Of a stretch of DNA of 64,000 nt, positions 26,717 to 35,719 are shown in pieces. The position numbers and the translations under genes were made by a program. The stretch is from Dehalococcoides mccartyi (GTDB lineage Bacteria > Chloroflexota > Dehalococcoidia > UBA2979), in NCBI GenBank assembly GCA_945865925.1, contig CAMBFG010000005.1, positions 62,001 to 126,000 on the forward strand, given 5' to 3'. The notes under the pieces were generated by a model that searched no databases, was not told where the DNA came from, and was given only the letters and a program-made list of their open reading frames with translations. How positions within the stretch are numbered: the first letter of the stretch is position 1; each line of letters begins with the position of its first letter.

Positions 26717-27076
26717 ATGGACGCTCGACTGGCCCGCACACGCGAGGGCGATTACTGCCCCGTCCGCGCGTCCCTCGCCCTCGTGGGGCAGCGCTGGGTA
26801 CCGCGCATCGTCTACGAACTGCGTTCCGGGCGGCTGCGCTTCAACGACCTCGCGGCAACCGTCGGCGGCTGCAACTCCCGCACGCTGCGTGACCGCCTGC
26901 GCGACCTGGAGGCCGAGGGCCTCGTCACTCGCCACGAAGTCACCGCCGCGCCGCCGTGGGTGGAGTACGAACTGACCGACAGCGGCCGCGAACTCGCGGA
27001 GGCGCTCCGCCCGCTGGCCTCGTGGGGGCTGCGGCACCTCGCGACCACCGAGGTCGCCCCGGCGACGGCGGAGTGA
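26717..27076 (+). CDS. HxlR-family winged-helix regulator
   Basis: The 119-residue protein starts with the family cysteine (EGDYCPVRASLALVGQRWVPRIVYELRSGRLRFND), then NSRTLRDRLRDLEAEGLVTRHEV and PWVEYELTDSGRELAEAL. HxlR regulators sense electrophiles, thiol oxidation or aromatic compounds. It overlaps the first of three hotdog-fold genes (GTGA), so it probably controls that operon and itself. GGGAGG precedes ATG 26717. Confidence 0.93.
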   Translation: MDARLARTREGDYCPVRASLALVGQRWVPRIVYELRSGRLRFNDLAATVGGCNSRTLRDRLRDLEAEGLVTRHEVTAAPPWVEYELTDSGRELAEALRPLASWGLRHLATTEVAPATAE

Positions 27077-27492
27077 GCGTGGCCTTCACCTTCGAGACAC
27101 TGGCCAAGGGCGACGTCATCCCGTTCCCCCTCACCGTGACCCGCGAGGAGATCGAGGGTTACCTGTCCGCGACTGGTGAGGATGCCGCGCGCTGGACGGA
27201 CGCTGTGCCACCGCTGCTGCTCGCCGCGTTCATGGTGGCGGGCCTGCTCGCGCGAGTGCCGATCCCGCTCGAAGTCATGCACACGGGCGAAGAGATCGAG
27301 GCGCGACGGGCCGTGCGCCCGGGCGAGCCGCTGGACGTACGCATCACCGTTGCGGCGCTGAGCCAGCGTCGCGGCGCCACCATCGCGCAGTTCGAGGCCG
27401 AAGCGCTCGCCGCCGGTGAGTCCGTGTTCGTCTCGCGCATCTCCGTACTCGCACCGCCCCCGGCTGGTGGCGCGGAAGGGGCAGGGGCGTGA
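27073..27492 (+). CDS. MaoC/FAS1-like dehydratase, N-terminal-type half
   Basis: The 139-residue hotdog protein (FTFETLAKGDVIPFPLTVTREEIEGYLSATGED) resembles the catalytically silent N-terminal half of two-domain MaoC dehydratases. The D-x4-H active-site motif is absent. The next gene supplies a half that has it, so the two probably form a heterodimeric (R)-hydroxyacyl-CoA dehydratase. Starts GTG 27073 and GTG 27079 are both possible; the first overlaps the HxlR stop. All four genes from 26717 to 28369 overlap by four bases. Confidence 0.78.
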   Translation: MSVAFTFETLAKGDVIPFPLTVTREEIEGYLSATGEDAARWTDAVPPLLLAAFMVAGLLARVPIPLEVMHTGEEIEARRAVRPGEPLDVRITVAALSQRRGATIAQFEAEALAAGESVFVSRISVLAPPPAGGAEGAGA

Positions 27493-27881
27493 CCGCGCCC
27501 GAGGTGCCCTCGGTCACGCGCGTCATCGATCAGGCGCGGGTGGACGCGTATGCCCAGCATGGCAAGGATCCGAACCCGATCCACCGCGAGACGCCGGAGG
27601 CGTATGCCGGCCCGTTCGGGAAGCCGGTCGCGCACGGCATGCTCGTGCTCGCCCTCGCGTCCGAGGCGATGGCCGGGGCGTTCGGGCGGGCGTGGGCAGA
27701 AACCGGCACGCTGAAGATCCGTTGGCGTTCCCCGGCGTTCCCGCCGATCCGTGTGACGGCGCGTTGCACGCCGAAGTCCGACGTCGCGGGGTTGTTCGCC
27801 TACGACGTCGTGTGTGAGGACGAGGCGGGCGAACCGCTGCTCACCGGCACCGCCACCGTGCGTCCGTCGACGGCGTCATGA
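27489..27881 (+). CDS. MaoC-like dehydratase, catalytic half
   Basis: The 130-residue hotdog protein has the hydratase-2 motif DPNPIHRETPEAY (catalytic Asp and His) and GKPVAHGMLVLALASEA, the conserved helix that follows. It should hydrate or dehydrate an enoyl/3-hydroxyacyl thioester, with the preceding gene product as its structural partner. The starting GTGA overlaps the upstream stop, and its own stop overlaps the thioesterase start. The acyl substrate is unknown. Confidence 0.86.
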   Translation: MTAPEVPSVTRVIDQARVDAYAQHGKDPNPIHRETPEAYAGPFGKPVAHGMLVLALASEAMAGAFGRAWAETGTLKIRWRSPAFPPIRVTARCTPKSDVAGLFAYDVVCEDEAGEPLLTGTATVRPSTAS

Positions 27882-28369
27882 CCTCGACTCCCACAATCGA
27901 CGATGCATTCGCGGACCGCATCTACAACCAGGTGTGCTTCGCCTGCGGCGACCGCAACGGGCACGGCCTGCACATGCGCTTCGAGCGCGATGGGGAGAAC
28001 GCCGTGCGCTGCACGTACGTGCCAAAGCCTGAGGACCAGGGCTTCCCCGGCGTCCTGCACGGTGGCATCGTCGCTGCGCTCCTCGACGAGTCGATGGCGT
28101 GGGCGATGTGGGCATGGGACTGCGCCCTCGGCGTGACCGCGAAGATGGAGACGCGCTACCGAGGCCCGGCGCGCCTCGATGGGCCGCTCGTAGTGCGGGC
28201 GCGCGTGGAGTCCGTGCGCGGACGGCGGGTCGAGGTGCGTGCGCACATCGAGGACACGCAGTCGGTGACGATCGCGGAGGCGAGCGCGGTGTTCATGCGG
28301 TTCGCACCGGAGGAGGAACTGCGGATGTCGGTCGAGATGGGGCGCACGCCAGCCCCACACGAAGGCTAA
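27878..28369 (+). CDS. PaaI/4HBT-type hotdog thioesterase
   Basis: The 163-residue hotdog protein has an N-terminal VCFACGDRNGHGLHMRF signature, the catalytic-helix motif GFPGVLHGGIVAALLDESMAWAM (HGGI), and TAKMETRYRGPARLDGPLVV. The CFACG-x-x-N start is typical of a thioesterase subgroup of unknown substrate. As last gene of the HxlR-led operon it may release the acid made by the dehydratase pair. Its TAA overlaps the convergent MFS stop at 28366-28368. Confidence 0.85.
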   Translation: MTSTPTIDDAFADRIYNQVCFACGDRNGHGLHMRFERDGENAVRCTYVPKPEDQGFPGVLHGGIVAALLDESMAWAMWAWDCALGVTAKMETRYRGPARLDGPLVVRARVESVRGRRVEVRAHIEDTQSVTIAEASAVFMRFAPEEELRMSVEMGRTPAPHEG

Positions 28370-29682
28370 ACCTTCGCGACTGCCGGCTGTTTCGCGGGTC
28401 CCCGACCGACCGTCTCCCGCGCGATCACGAGGAACCACAGGCACGCGGCAGCCATGATCACACCGTTCGCCGCCAGCCCCCACCCGAACGAGGTCGCGTC
28501 CGCCAGCGCTCCGAGCAGCGGCGGGCCGATCATGAATCCGACATCTCCGGACGTGCGGAACATCCCCATCGCCAGCCCTCGGAGGTTGGCCGGGGCGATG
28601 TCCGCCGTGTACGCGGCAGGCGCTGGCCCGGCCAGCGATGCACCGAGCGCATGCACGAGCGCGCCCGCAAGGAACATCGGATAACCGCTCGCGGATGCCA
28701 GCATGAACATCGAGACCGCCACGACGAGGCTGCTCGGGACGATCGACCACTTGCGCCCGTAGCGGTCGGCGATCACCGCGGCCGGTGCCAGCAGGACGAC
28801 ATTGATCAGCGCCATCACGGTGAAGACCGCACCGAGGACTCCCGGCGACATGTGCAGGTTCTCTGCCGCGTACAACGGCATGAGGGTCTGTTTGCCCGCC
28901 GTGCGGGTCAGGAAGATCGCCATCACCACGAAGGAGATCGCGACGAAGTCTCGCGAGGTGGCGAAACGGAGCCACTCGCGCCGGGGCGCGACTGGCGCCG
29001 GCGCCCCTGGTATCGAGGGCTTTCGCTCCGCTTCGATCTGAGCCAGGGCGAGGTGGCGTGTCTCGGGGATTTTGAAGTAAGCGTGGACCATCGCGAAGAG
29101 CGCCGCGACGCCGGTGACGATGAACGGCGCACGCAACCCCCAGAACTCGGCGAGGACGCCGCCCACGGCGGGCCCGACCGATACCCCCAGGAGCAGTGCG
29201 CCCTGGTTCGTCCCGATGAACCGAGCGCGGTTGGTCGGGTTCGAGATGTCGGTGAGGTAGATCTGCGCGCCGGTCATGTACATCGCCGAGCCCGCACCCG
29301 CGACGAACCGCCACGCGAGGAGGTCGACGATGCCGACGGCGAAGCCCGAACCCACCATCCCGATCCCGGTCACGAGCGGCCCGGAGACCAGCAGCAGCCG
29401 GCGACCGTAACGATCCGACAGCAGCCCCAGCGGGATGTTCAGGAGCAGGCGCGCGAGCGCGAACGAGGACAGCGTCAGTCCGATCGCCGCAGAGCCGACG
29501 CCGAACTTTGCCGCGAACAGCGGCAGGACCGGCGATATCACTCCCTGTCCCGCCATGACGAGCACGGTCGCGATGCTGATCAGCAGCAGTTGGCGGTATT
29601 CGAGCAGTGGCCCCAGCGGTCCGCGCAGCCATCGAGGGAGCCGCTCGATGAGCGGGCGTTTCGGGGGCGCGGTGGTAGCCAC
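28366..29682 (-). CDS. MFS transporter (12-TMS)
   Basis: The 438-residue membrane protein has about 12 helices: LLLISIATVLVMAGQGVISPVLPLFA, the loop motif GLLSDRYGRRLLL, GPAVGGVLAEFWG, and in the second half AVIADRYGRKWSIVPSS. This fits the sugar/drug-H+ antiporter branch; the substrate is unknown. A central cytoplasmic loop of about 40 residues is Pro/Ala/Arg-rich. The start is GTG 29682, two bases after the alanine dehydrogenase stop, so the two are cotranscribed; export of an amino acid or a related compound is possible. Confidence 0.88.
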   Translation of the reverse strand: MATTAPPKRPLIERLPRWLRGPLGPLLEYRQLLLISIATVLVMAGQGVISPVLPLFAAKFGVGSAAIGLTLSSFALARLLLNIPLGLLSDRYGRRLLLVSGPLVTGIGMVGSGFAVGIVDLLAWRFVAGAGSAMYMTGAQIYLTDISNPTNRARFIGTNQGALLLGVSVGPAVGGVLAEFWGLRAPFIVTGVAALFAMVHAYFKIPETRHLALAQIEAERKPSIPGAPAPVAPRREWLRFATSRDFVAISFVVMAIFLTRTAGKQTLMPLYAAENLHMSPGVLGAVFTVMALINVVLLAPAAVIADRYGRKWSIVPSSLVVAVSMFMLASASGYPMFLAGALVHALGASLAGPAPAAYTADIAPANLRGLAMGMFRTSGDVGFMIGPPLLGALADATSFGWGLAANGVIMAAACLWFLVIARETVGRGPAKQPAVAKV

Positions 29683-29684
29683 CG

Positions 29685-30803
29685 CTACACGCCCATCGCC
29701 TGGCCCAGCGGCACGTACGGCCGTCCGAGCGCCTTCGCGACAGCCTCGTGGACGACGTGCCCGTGCCAGACATTCACGCCGTGCTGTAGTGAGGCGTCAC
29801 GTCGCACCGCTTCGACCACGCCGAGGTTGGCGATCTTTAGGACGTATGGCAGCGTGAGCGCCGCGAGCGCACGCGATGAGGTGCGGGGGACGGCACCCGG
29901 CATGTTCGGCACGGCGTAGTGGACGACGCCCTCGTCGACGTAGATCGGCTCGCGGTGGTCGGTCGCGCGGATCGTTTCGACGCAACCGCCCTGGTCGATG
30001 GCGACGTCCACGATGACCGCTCCGCGCGGCATCGTGCGCACCATCTCGCGCGTGACGACGACGGGTGCGCGTTCGCCCTCGACGAGGACGGCGCCGATCA
30101 GCAGGTCGGCGTCACGGACCGCCTCGGCGAGTCCGGCGCGCGAGGCGTAGAGCGTCTCGACGCGGCCCGCGTAGCGCTGGTCGAGCGCGCGCAGTTGCGT
30201 CTCGTCGATCGAGGCGACGGTGACACGCGCGCCCATGCCGACCGCGAGGCGCACCGCGTTGCTGCCGACCGTGCCCGAGCCGATCACCACGACGTGCGCG
30301 GGCGGCACTCCGGCGACCCCGCCCAGCAGCATGCCGCGCCCAGGCCCCGGTCGCTTCAGGTAGTGCGCGCCGACCTCGACGGCCATGCGGCCAGCCACCT
30401 CGGACATGGGGGCGAGCAGCGGGTGGGAGCCGTCCTCACGGCGGACCGTCTCGTAGGCGATCGCGATGCAGCGGCTGTCGATGATCGCCTTCGAGGCGTG
30501 TGGCTCGGCGGCGAGATGGAGGTAGGTGAAGATGATCTGGCCCTCGCGCATCAGGCCGTACTCGTTCGGCTGCGGTTCCTTCACCTCGCACACGAGGTCG
30601 GCACGCGCGTAGACCTCCTCTGGCGTCGCGATGATCTGCGCCCCAGCCGCGAGGTAGTCGTCATCGAAATAGTGGGACCCCGCGCCAGCGTTGGTCTCGA
30701 TGAGCATCGTGTGGCCCGCGCTGACGATGTCCTTCACGCCGTCGGGCGTGATCGCGACGCGGTACTCCTCGAGCTTCTGCTCGCGGACGCAGCCGACGAT
30801 CAT
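29685..30803 (-). CDS. ald: Alanine dehydrogenase
   Basis: Interconverts L-alanine and pyruvate plus ammonia using NAD. The 372-residue protein has the full set of landmarks: [17 protein letters not shown] (Arg substrate contact), [15 protein letters not shown] (Lys), [12 protein letters not shown] (catalytic His), the Rossmann loop [22 protein letters not shown], and [12 protein letters not shown] (catalytic Asp). Length matches the family. The start overlaps the stop of the upstream formyltransferase gene (ATGA), and the MFS gene follows, so the three form one transcription unit. Confidence 0.95.
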   Translation of the reverse strand: MIVGCVREQKLEEYRVAITPDGVKDIVSAGHTMLIETNAGAGSHYFDDDYLAAGAQIIATPEEVYARADLVCEVKEPQPNEYGLMREGQIIFTYLHLAAEPHASKAIIDSRCIAIAYETVRREDGSHPLLAPMSEVAGRMAVEVGAHYLKRPGPGRGMLLGGVAGVPPAHVVVIGSGTVGSNAVRLAVGMGARVTVASIDETQLRALDQRYAGRVETLYASRAGLAEAVRDADLLIGAVLVEGERAPVVVTREMVRTMPRGAVIVDVAIDQGGCVETIRATDHREPIYVDEGVVHYAVPNMPGAVPRTSSRALAALTLPYVLKIANLGVVEAVRRDASLQHGVNVWHGHVVHEAVAKALGRPYVPLGQAMGV

Positions 30804-31705
30804 GGGAGACGCTCGAGCAGATCGCCGGGGCGGAGGACCTCGCTGGCGGTGGCTTTCGGGTGTCCCTCGCGCTGGACACGCCCGACGGAGATCGTGCCGC
30901 CGATGGCCGCGATCTCGACCGTGCCACCCATGGCGGCGAGGACGGTGCCGGGCGGCTCACCGGGTGCGCCAGGGCGGTACTGGCCCTCGAACAGCCGCAC
31001 GGTCTCGCCTCGAAGGCTGGCGGCGGCGCCGGGCTGTGGGTCACAGCCGCGGATGAGCGCGCCGACGACACGCCCGTGCTGCATCCAGTCGACCTTCGCG
31101 TGCTCAGGCCCGCAGGGCGGCTCGTACGTCGCCTGGGCCTCGTCCTGCGGGACGCGCTCGGCGGTGCCCTCACGCACGAGGCGCACCCCCTCGACGAGGG
31201 CTTCGACGCCCATGGGGTAGAGGTGCTGGAAGTACAGCGTGCCCACCGAGTCGTCATCAGCGATGTCGACGGTGCGCTGGAGGACGATCGGGCCCGTGTC
31301 GATGCCCTCGTCGACCCAGAAGATCGTGAGGCCGGTCTGGTGCGCACCCGAGATGATCGCCCAGTTCATCGCCGTGCGACCTCGATGCAGTGGGAGCAGC
31401 GACGGGTGGAACTGGATCGCACCGTGGGTAGCGGCGTCCAGCACACGCCTGCGCACGATGTCCGTGACGAAGGCGAAGACGAGGAGTTCCGGCTGCCACG
31501 CGACAAACTGCTGGAAGGGGTCGTCCTGCCGCAGCATCGGTGTCTCGATGACCGGGATACCAGCCTGCGAGGCGGCCTCGAAGAGCGGGTCGGGGCGTGC
31601 ACCCTGTCGAGGCGTCGAGACGCCGACGACGTCCTCGCCCGCGGCGCGCAACTGCTCGAAGACGTCCTTACCGAAGGCCGCCTGGCCGAACAGGACGATG
31701 CGCAT
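30800..31705 (-). CDS. Formyltransferase-fold protein resembling the 10-formyl-THF hydrolase domain of FDH/ALDH1L
   Basis: The 301-residue protein begins MRIVLFGQAAFGKDVFEQL and carries FHPSLLPLHRGRTAMNWAI and the WVDEGIDTGPIVLQ segment. His100 and Asp136 match the catalytic His and Asp of methionyl-tRNA formyltransferase (same 36-residue spacing). The Asn two residues before the His is Gln98 here; FDH hydrolase domains likewise lack it. The flanks (GQ-x-x-FG start, FQHLYPMGVEALVEGVRLV) look closer to FDH than to Fmt. The C-terminal region (225-301) resembles an Fmt-type OB domain. It may use 10-formyl-THF on a non-tRNA substrate or hydrolyse it. GGAGGAGG precedes ATG 31705. Confidence 0.78.
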   Translation of the reverse strand: MRIVLFGQAAFGKDVFEQLRAAGEDVVGVSTPRQGARPDPLFEAASQAGIPVIETPMLRQDDPFQQFVAWQPELLVFAFVTDIVRRRVLDAATHGAIQFHPSLLPLHRGRTAMNWAIISGAHQTGLTIFWVDEGIDTGPIVLQRTVDIADDDSVGTLYFQHLYPMGVEALVEGVRLVREGTAERVPQDEAQATYEPPCGPEHAKVDWMQHGRVVGALIRGCDPQPGAAASLRGETVRLFEGQYRPGAPGEPPGTVLAAMGGTVEIAAIGGTISVGRVQREGHPKATASEVLRPGDLLERLP

Positions 31706-31802
31706 GCCGCCTCCTCCACGCGCCGCCCTGCACCTTGGCGGGGACCTCCGAGTATAGGCGCGGGCCTCGCTAGAGGCCGGTGGGAGACGGGCGTTTCGAG
31801 GG

Positions 31803-32453
31803 CTAGTCCGGGTCTTGCGTATCGATCGCGCGGTACATGTACCAGGCGCCCACGGAGCGGTAGGGGGCCCACGGCGCGCCGATGGCAATCGCTTCCTTCG
31901 GCGTCGGTGTCTTGGGGAGGGCGTAGGCGATCTTCATGCCGTTGCGGATGCCGAGGTCGCCGACGGCGAGCACGTCCGGGCGGCCGAGGGTGAACATCAT
32001 GAACATGTGCGCGCTCCACTCACCGAGGCCTTTGACGGCGGTGATGCGCTGCGCGATCTCGTCGTCGGTCATGGCGTCGAAGCCACGGAAATCGAGGGTC
32101 TTGTCGAGCGTCTTCGCCGCGAGGTCGCGGAGGTAGCCGGCCTTCTGGCGCGAGACGCCGGAGGCACGGAATTCGTCGTCGGTGGTCTTCAGGACTTCCT
32201 TCGGTGTCGGCGGGCGGTCGTCCTTGGAGTAGAGCGCGAACCACTTGCGCTGGATCGACCGTGCGGCGGGGCCGGCCAACTGCTGGAAGAGGATCGTGCG
32301 CTGCAGGGAGCGGTAGTACGCCTCGGGGGTGGCCTCTTCGAGGGGGCGCGGCTGGTACGGCCCGTGGGCCTCGATCAGCGCGGCAAGGACGGGGTCGGTG
32401 GTGCGGAGGTGCGCGTACGCGCGGGCGAGCGAGAAGCGGACGCGAGCGGCCAT
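31803..32453 (-). CDS. DNA-3-methyladenine glycosylase II (AlkA-like HhH-GPD protein)
   Basis: Removes alkylated purines from DNA. The 216-residue protein has the HhH-GPD core: SLQRTILFQQLAGPAARSIQRKWFAL, SRQKAGYLRDLA, the hairpin AVKGLGEWSAHMFMMFTLG, and the catalytic Asp in LAVGDLGIRNGMKIA. It lacks the AlkA N-terminal domain and has no Fe-S loop. The end IGAPWAPYRSVGAWYMYRA matches AlkA/MagA C-termini (WxPYRSxAxWY). It stands alone between the formyltransferase and the P-loop gene. Confidence 0.93.
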   Translation of the reverse strand: MAARVRFSLARAYAHLRTTDPVLAALIEAHGPYQPRPLEEATPEAYYRSLQRTILFQQLAGPAARSIQRKWFALYSKDDRPPTPKEVLKTTDDEFRASGVSRQKAGYLRDLAAKTLDKTLDFRGFDAMTDDEIAQRITAVKGLGEWSAHMFMMFTLGRPDVLAVGDLGIRNGMKIAYALPKTPTPKEAIAIGAPWAPYRSVGAWYMYRAIDTQDPD

Positions 32454-32491
32454 AGTGTCCCCCTCGCGGGATCGTAGCGGAGACACCGCGG

Positions 32492-33064
32492 CTAGTCGGG
32501 GGCGTCGAGGACTGACGCGGCGACGGCGTCGACGAACCGCGTGACCTCGCCGGGCGTGCGAAGGCGGTGGAAGCGGATGTGCGCCCAGCGCGGGTCGGCC
32601 TGCCAGCCCTCGAATTGCTTGCGACGCCGTCGAGTGGTGGTGATCGCGAAGTGGATCAGGGAGTCGCGCGACCAGAACTTGAGTTGAGGCCAGAAAGTCT
32701 CGGTATTCGTGCCCCAGAGCAGGACACCTCGGCGGCCCCATGATCGCGTCAGCACGCGGCGGATAAGCAGAGGCATCGACAGGTCGAGGTAGACGACGGT
32801 GTCGGCGCGCGTCCAGACGAGGTCCTGCGCGTCGCTGATGTAGTTGCCGCTGGTGACCCAGCCGTCACCAGCCAGCGCGTGGCGGATGCGGTCACGGAAC
32901 ACATCGACGTGCGCTTCGCGCCAACCGGGCTCCCAGATCAACGCGTCGAGGTCGACCGCCGGGATGTCGAGCAGCGCGCCGAGGCGTCCCGCCAGCGTGG
33001 TCTTCCCGCTGGTGGTGCTGCCGATGCAGGCGACACGCCGTCCGACGAGCGGGCTCGACTTCAT
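32492..33064 (-). CDS. P-loop adenylate kinase-like protein (FlaR/topology-modulation type)
   Basis: The 190-residue protein has Walker A CIGSTTSGKTTLAGRLG, an LDALIWEPGWREAHVDVF segment (the LDxxxWxPxW pattern of this family), GDGWVTSGNYISDAQDLVW, and ADTVVYLDLSMPLLIRRVL as the Walker B strand. Members are annotated as FlaR or DNA topology modulation kinases without firm function. ATG 33064 is chosen; ATG 33073 and 33076 would add three or four residues. A strong hairpin 67 bases upstream separates it from the reductase gene. Confidence 0.82.
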   Translation of the reverse strand: MKSSPLVGRRVACIGSTTSGKTTLAGRLGALLDIPAVDLDALIWEPGWREAHVDVFRDRIRHALAGDGWVTSGNYISDAQDLVWTRADTVVYLDLSMPLLIRRVLTRSWGRRGVLLWGTNTETFWPQLKFWSRDSLIHFAITTTRRRRKQFEGWQADPRWAHIRFHRLRTPGEVTRFVDAVAASVLDAPD

Positions 33065-33130
33065 GCGACGCATCATGCGGTGCAGGCGGTGCCGAGGGAA
33101 GGGTGGGGCGAGGGCGAGGGCCTGCGACGC

Positions 33131-33158
33131 GGAGAAGCCGCCCGAAGGCGGCTTCTCC
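33131..33158 (-). terminator. Hairpin terminator downstream of the PhaB-type reductase gene
   Basis: A perfect 12-bp stem, GGAGAAGCCGCC / GGCGGCTTCTCC, with CGAA loop. It begins 20 bases past the reductase stop. No U-run follows on the minus strand. Confidence 0.7.
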
Positions 33159-33178
33159 CGGACACCTCGAAGGGCGTC

Positions 33179-33928
33179 CTACATGTACTGGCCGCCGTTG
33201 AGGCTCATCTGGGCGCCGGTGTACCAGGCACCCGAGGGCTTGCAGAGGAACAGGACGGTGTCCGCGACCTCCTCGGCGGTGCCGAAGCGGCCGAGGGGGA
33301 TGTTGCCGATGAGGGTCTTCTTGATGTCGTCCGAGAGGGCGGCCACCATGTCCGTCTCGACGAAGCCAGGGCAGACGGCGTTCACGGTGACGTTGAACCG
33401 CGCGAGTTCGCGTGCGGCCGACTTCGTGAAGGCGATCATGCCGGCCTTCGCCGCCGCGTAGTTCGACTGACCGATGTTTCCCATCTGGCCGATGATGCTG
33501 GACATGTTCACGATGCGGCCGTAGTTCCGCTCGCGCATGCCGCTGACCGCCGCCGAGGTCGTGTAGAAGATCGACGAGAGGTCCGTCTGCACGACGGCGT
33601 CCCAGTCGTCCGCGGACATCCGCTGGATCGTCTTGTCCTTGTTGATCCCGGCGTTGTTGATGAGGATGTCGACCTTGCCGAACGTCTTCTCGGCGGCCTC
33701 GATCAGCGCCTTCGCCTCGTCCGCCTTGCCGACGTCCGCCTTGAAGACGAGCGCCTTCACGCCGAGGGCTTCGATGGCCTTCTGCGTCTCCTTCGCGGCG
33801 TCCTCGTTCGAGGTGTAGTTCACGACGACGTTCGCGCCCTCACGGGCCAACGCCACCGCGCACGCGCGGCCGATGCCGCGGCTCGCGCCCGTCACCACCG
33901 CAACCTGACCGTCCAGTGTCCCCGGCAT
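33179..33928 (-). CDS. Acetoacetyl-CoA / 3-oxoacyl-ACP reductase (PhaB/FabG-type SDR)
   Basis: The 249-residue SDR has NADPH loop VVTGASRGIGRACAVAL, NNAG in DILINNAGINKD, catalytic Ser/Tyr/Lys in MSSIIGQMGNIGQSNYAAAK, and PG in VCPGFVETDM. The ending GAQMSLNGGQYM resembles PhaB acetoacetyl-CoA reductases (NGG-x-YM) more than FabG. It reduces 3-oxoacyl thioesters for fatty acid or polyhydroxyalkanoate synthesis. The nearby PhaJ-like hydratase and methylmalonyl-CoA mutase fit acyl-CoA metabolism; no phaC or phaA is visible. A G-rich stretch precedes ATG 33928. Confidence 0.9.
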   Translation of the reverse strand: MPGTLDGQVAVVTGASRGIGRACAVALAREGANVVVNYTSNEDAAKETQKAIEALGVKALVFKADVGKADEAKALIEAAEKTFGKVDILINNAGINKDKTIQRMSADDWDAVVQTDLSSIFYTTSAAVSGMRERNYGRIVNMSSIIGQMGNIGQSNYAAAKAGMIAFTKSAARELARFNVTVNAVCPGFVETDMVAALSDDIKKTLIGNIPLGRFGTAEEVADTVLFLCKPSGAWYTGAQMSLNGGQYM

Positions 33929-34002
33929 GTTCCCCCCCAACCTTCTTCGCTGCTTGTGTCCTGATACCGCGGCTCGCGCGGCAGCGCCTGCTGAAGTCCC
34001 GC

Positions 34003-35685
34003 CTAAACGACGGTCGGTGGGACGTACTCGCCCCATTCGTCGCGCAGGACGTCGCACATCTCCCCGAGCGTGGCGTACACCCGCACCGCCTCGAGGATCG
34101 GCTCCATGAGGTTGACGTCGCCTCGCGCCGCTTCGCGCAGGCGCGTCAGCGAGGCGTCCACGGCGGCCTGGTCGCGGGTCTCGCGGATGCGCTTCACGCG
34201 CGCGAGCTGGGACTCCACGACCTCGAGGTTGGGCCGGAAGATCGGCGTCGCGTTCTCGTTGGGGTCGATGAACTCGTTCACACCGACGATCACACGGTCG
34301 CCGGACTCGACCTCGCGCTGCCACTGCACGGAGGCTTCTTGGATCTCGGACTGCATCCAGCCGCCCTCGATCGCCGCGACCGCGCCGCCCATGTCCTCGA
34401 TGCGCGCCATGATCCGCGCGGCCTCGGACTCCAGCGAGTCGGTCAGCGCCTCGATGTAGTACGAGCCGCCGAGCGGGTCGATGGTGTCGGCGGCACCGGA
34501 TTCGTGGGCGATGATCTGCTGGGTGCGGAGCGCGATCTGCTGCGCCTCCTCGGTCGGGAGTGCGAGCGCTTCGTCGTAGCAGGAGAGCGCGAGGGACTGC
34601 ACGCCGCCGACGACGGCCGCGAGCGCCTGGATCGCGGCGCGCGCGATGTTGTTCTTCGGCTGTTGCGCCGTGAGCGTCGAGCCGCCGGTCTGTGTGTGCG
34701 TGCGGAGCATCTGTGCGTTGGCGTTGGTGATGCCGTAGCGGTCACGCATGAGCCGTGCCCACATCCGGCGCAGCGCGCGGTACTTCGCGACCTCTTCGAA
34801 GAAGTGGTTGTGCGTGTTGAAGATCCAGGAGACGCGCTGGGCGACATCGTTCAGGTCGGCACCCTGACGCTGGCACTCATCGAGGTAGGCGCAGGCATTC
34901 GCGAACGCGAAGCCGATCTCCTGTGCGGCGGTGCTGCCGGCCTCGCGGATGTGGTAGCCGGAGACGGAGATCGAGTTGAAGCGCGGCGTCTCCGCGGCGC
35001 AGAAATTGATCAGGTTGGCGGCCAGCCGGACGGACTGCTTCGGCGGGAAGATGTAGGTGCCACGCGCCACGTACTCCTTCAGTACGTCATTCTGCGCGGT
35101 GCCGGTGATCACGCTGCGCGGGTGCCCCTGCTTCTCCGCCGCCACGATGTACATCGCGACGAGGATCGCGGCCGGCGCGTTGATCGTCATGGAGGTGGAG
35201 ATGTCCGCGAGCGAGATGCCCTCGAACAGCGTCTCCATGTCAGCGAGCGAGTCGATGGCGACACCGACCTGCCCGACCTCGCCGAGCGCCATGGGGTTGT
35301 CGGAGTCGTAGCCCGTTTGCGAGGGCAGGTCGAACGCGGTCGAGAGGCCGGTCTGGCCGTTCGCGATCAGGGTCTTGAAGCGGCCGTTGGTCTCCTCGGC
35401 GGTGCCGAAGCCGGCGTACTGGCGCATGGTCCAGAGGCGCCCTCGATACATCGTGGGCTGCACGCCACGCGTGAAAGGGAACTCCCCCGGGAAGCCGAGG
35501 TCGTCGACATAGTCGAGGTCGGGTGTGTCGAGCGGGGTGTAGACGCGCTTGGTCTCGACGGATGAGGACGCGAAGGTCGCGCGGCGCTCCGGGAAGCGCT
35601 GGAGCACCTTCGCGACGGTGCCCTGCTCCCAGCGATCCGCCGCAATGCGGAGCGAGGAGTCGTCTCCCGAGCCGGGCTTCATCAT
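34003..35685 (-). CDS. Methylmalonyl-CoA mutase, catalytic (large, N-terminal) domain protein
   Basis: The 560-residue TIM-barrel subunit has GVQPTMYRGRLWTMRQYAGFGTAEETN, GLSTAFDLPSQTGYDSD, SVSGYHIREAGSTAAQEIGFA and the conserved ending region MCDVLRDEWGEY. It lacks the C-terminal cobalamin-binding domain, so it must pair with a separate small B12 subunit not in this window, as in archaea and many Chloroflexota. It isomerises methylmalonyl-CoA to succinyl-CoA; ethylmalonyl- or isobutyryl-type specificity cannot be excluded. Starts 35685 and 35682 are adjacent ATGs. The PhaJ-like gene lies upstream in the same direction. Confidence 0.92.
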   Translation of the reverse strand: MMKPGSGDDSSLRIAADRWEQGTVAKVLQRFPERRATFASSSVETKRVYTPLDTPDLDYVDDLGFPGEFPFTRGVQPTMYRGRLWTMRQYAGFGTAEETNGRFKTLIANGQTGLSTAFDLPSQTGYDSDNPMALGEVGQVGVAIDSLADMETLFEGISLADISTSMTINAPAAILVAMYIVAAEKQGHPRSVITGTAQNDVLKEYVARGTYIFPPKQSVRLAANLINFCAAETPRFNSISVSGYHIREAGSTAAQEIGFAFANACAYLDECQRQGADLNDVAQRVSWIFNTHNHFFEEVAKYRALRRMWARLMRDRYGITNANAQMLRTHTQTGGSTLTAQQPKNNIARAAIQALAAVVGGVQSLALSCYDEALALPTEEAQQIALRTQQIIAHESGAADTIDPLGGSYYIEALTDSLESEAARIMARIEDMGGAVAAIEGGWMQSEIQEASVQWQREVESGDRVIVGVNEFIDPNENATPIFRPNLEVVESQLARVKRIRETRDQAAVDASLTRLREAARGDVNLMEPILEAVRVYATLGEMCDVLRDEWGEYVPPTVV

Positions 35686-35719
35686 CGTCGGAGTCCTCTT
35701 CGTACGCGTGGGGTGGGCG

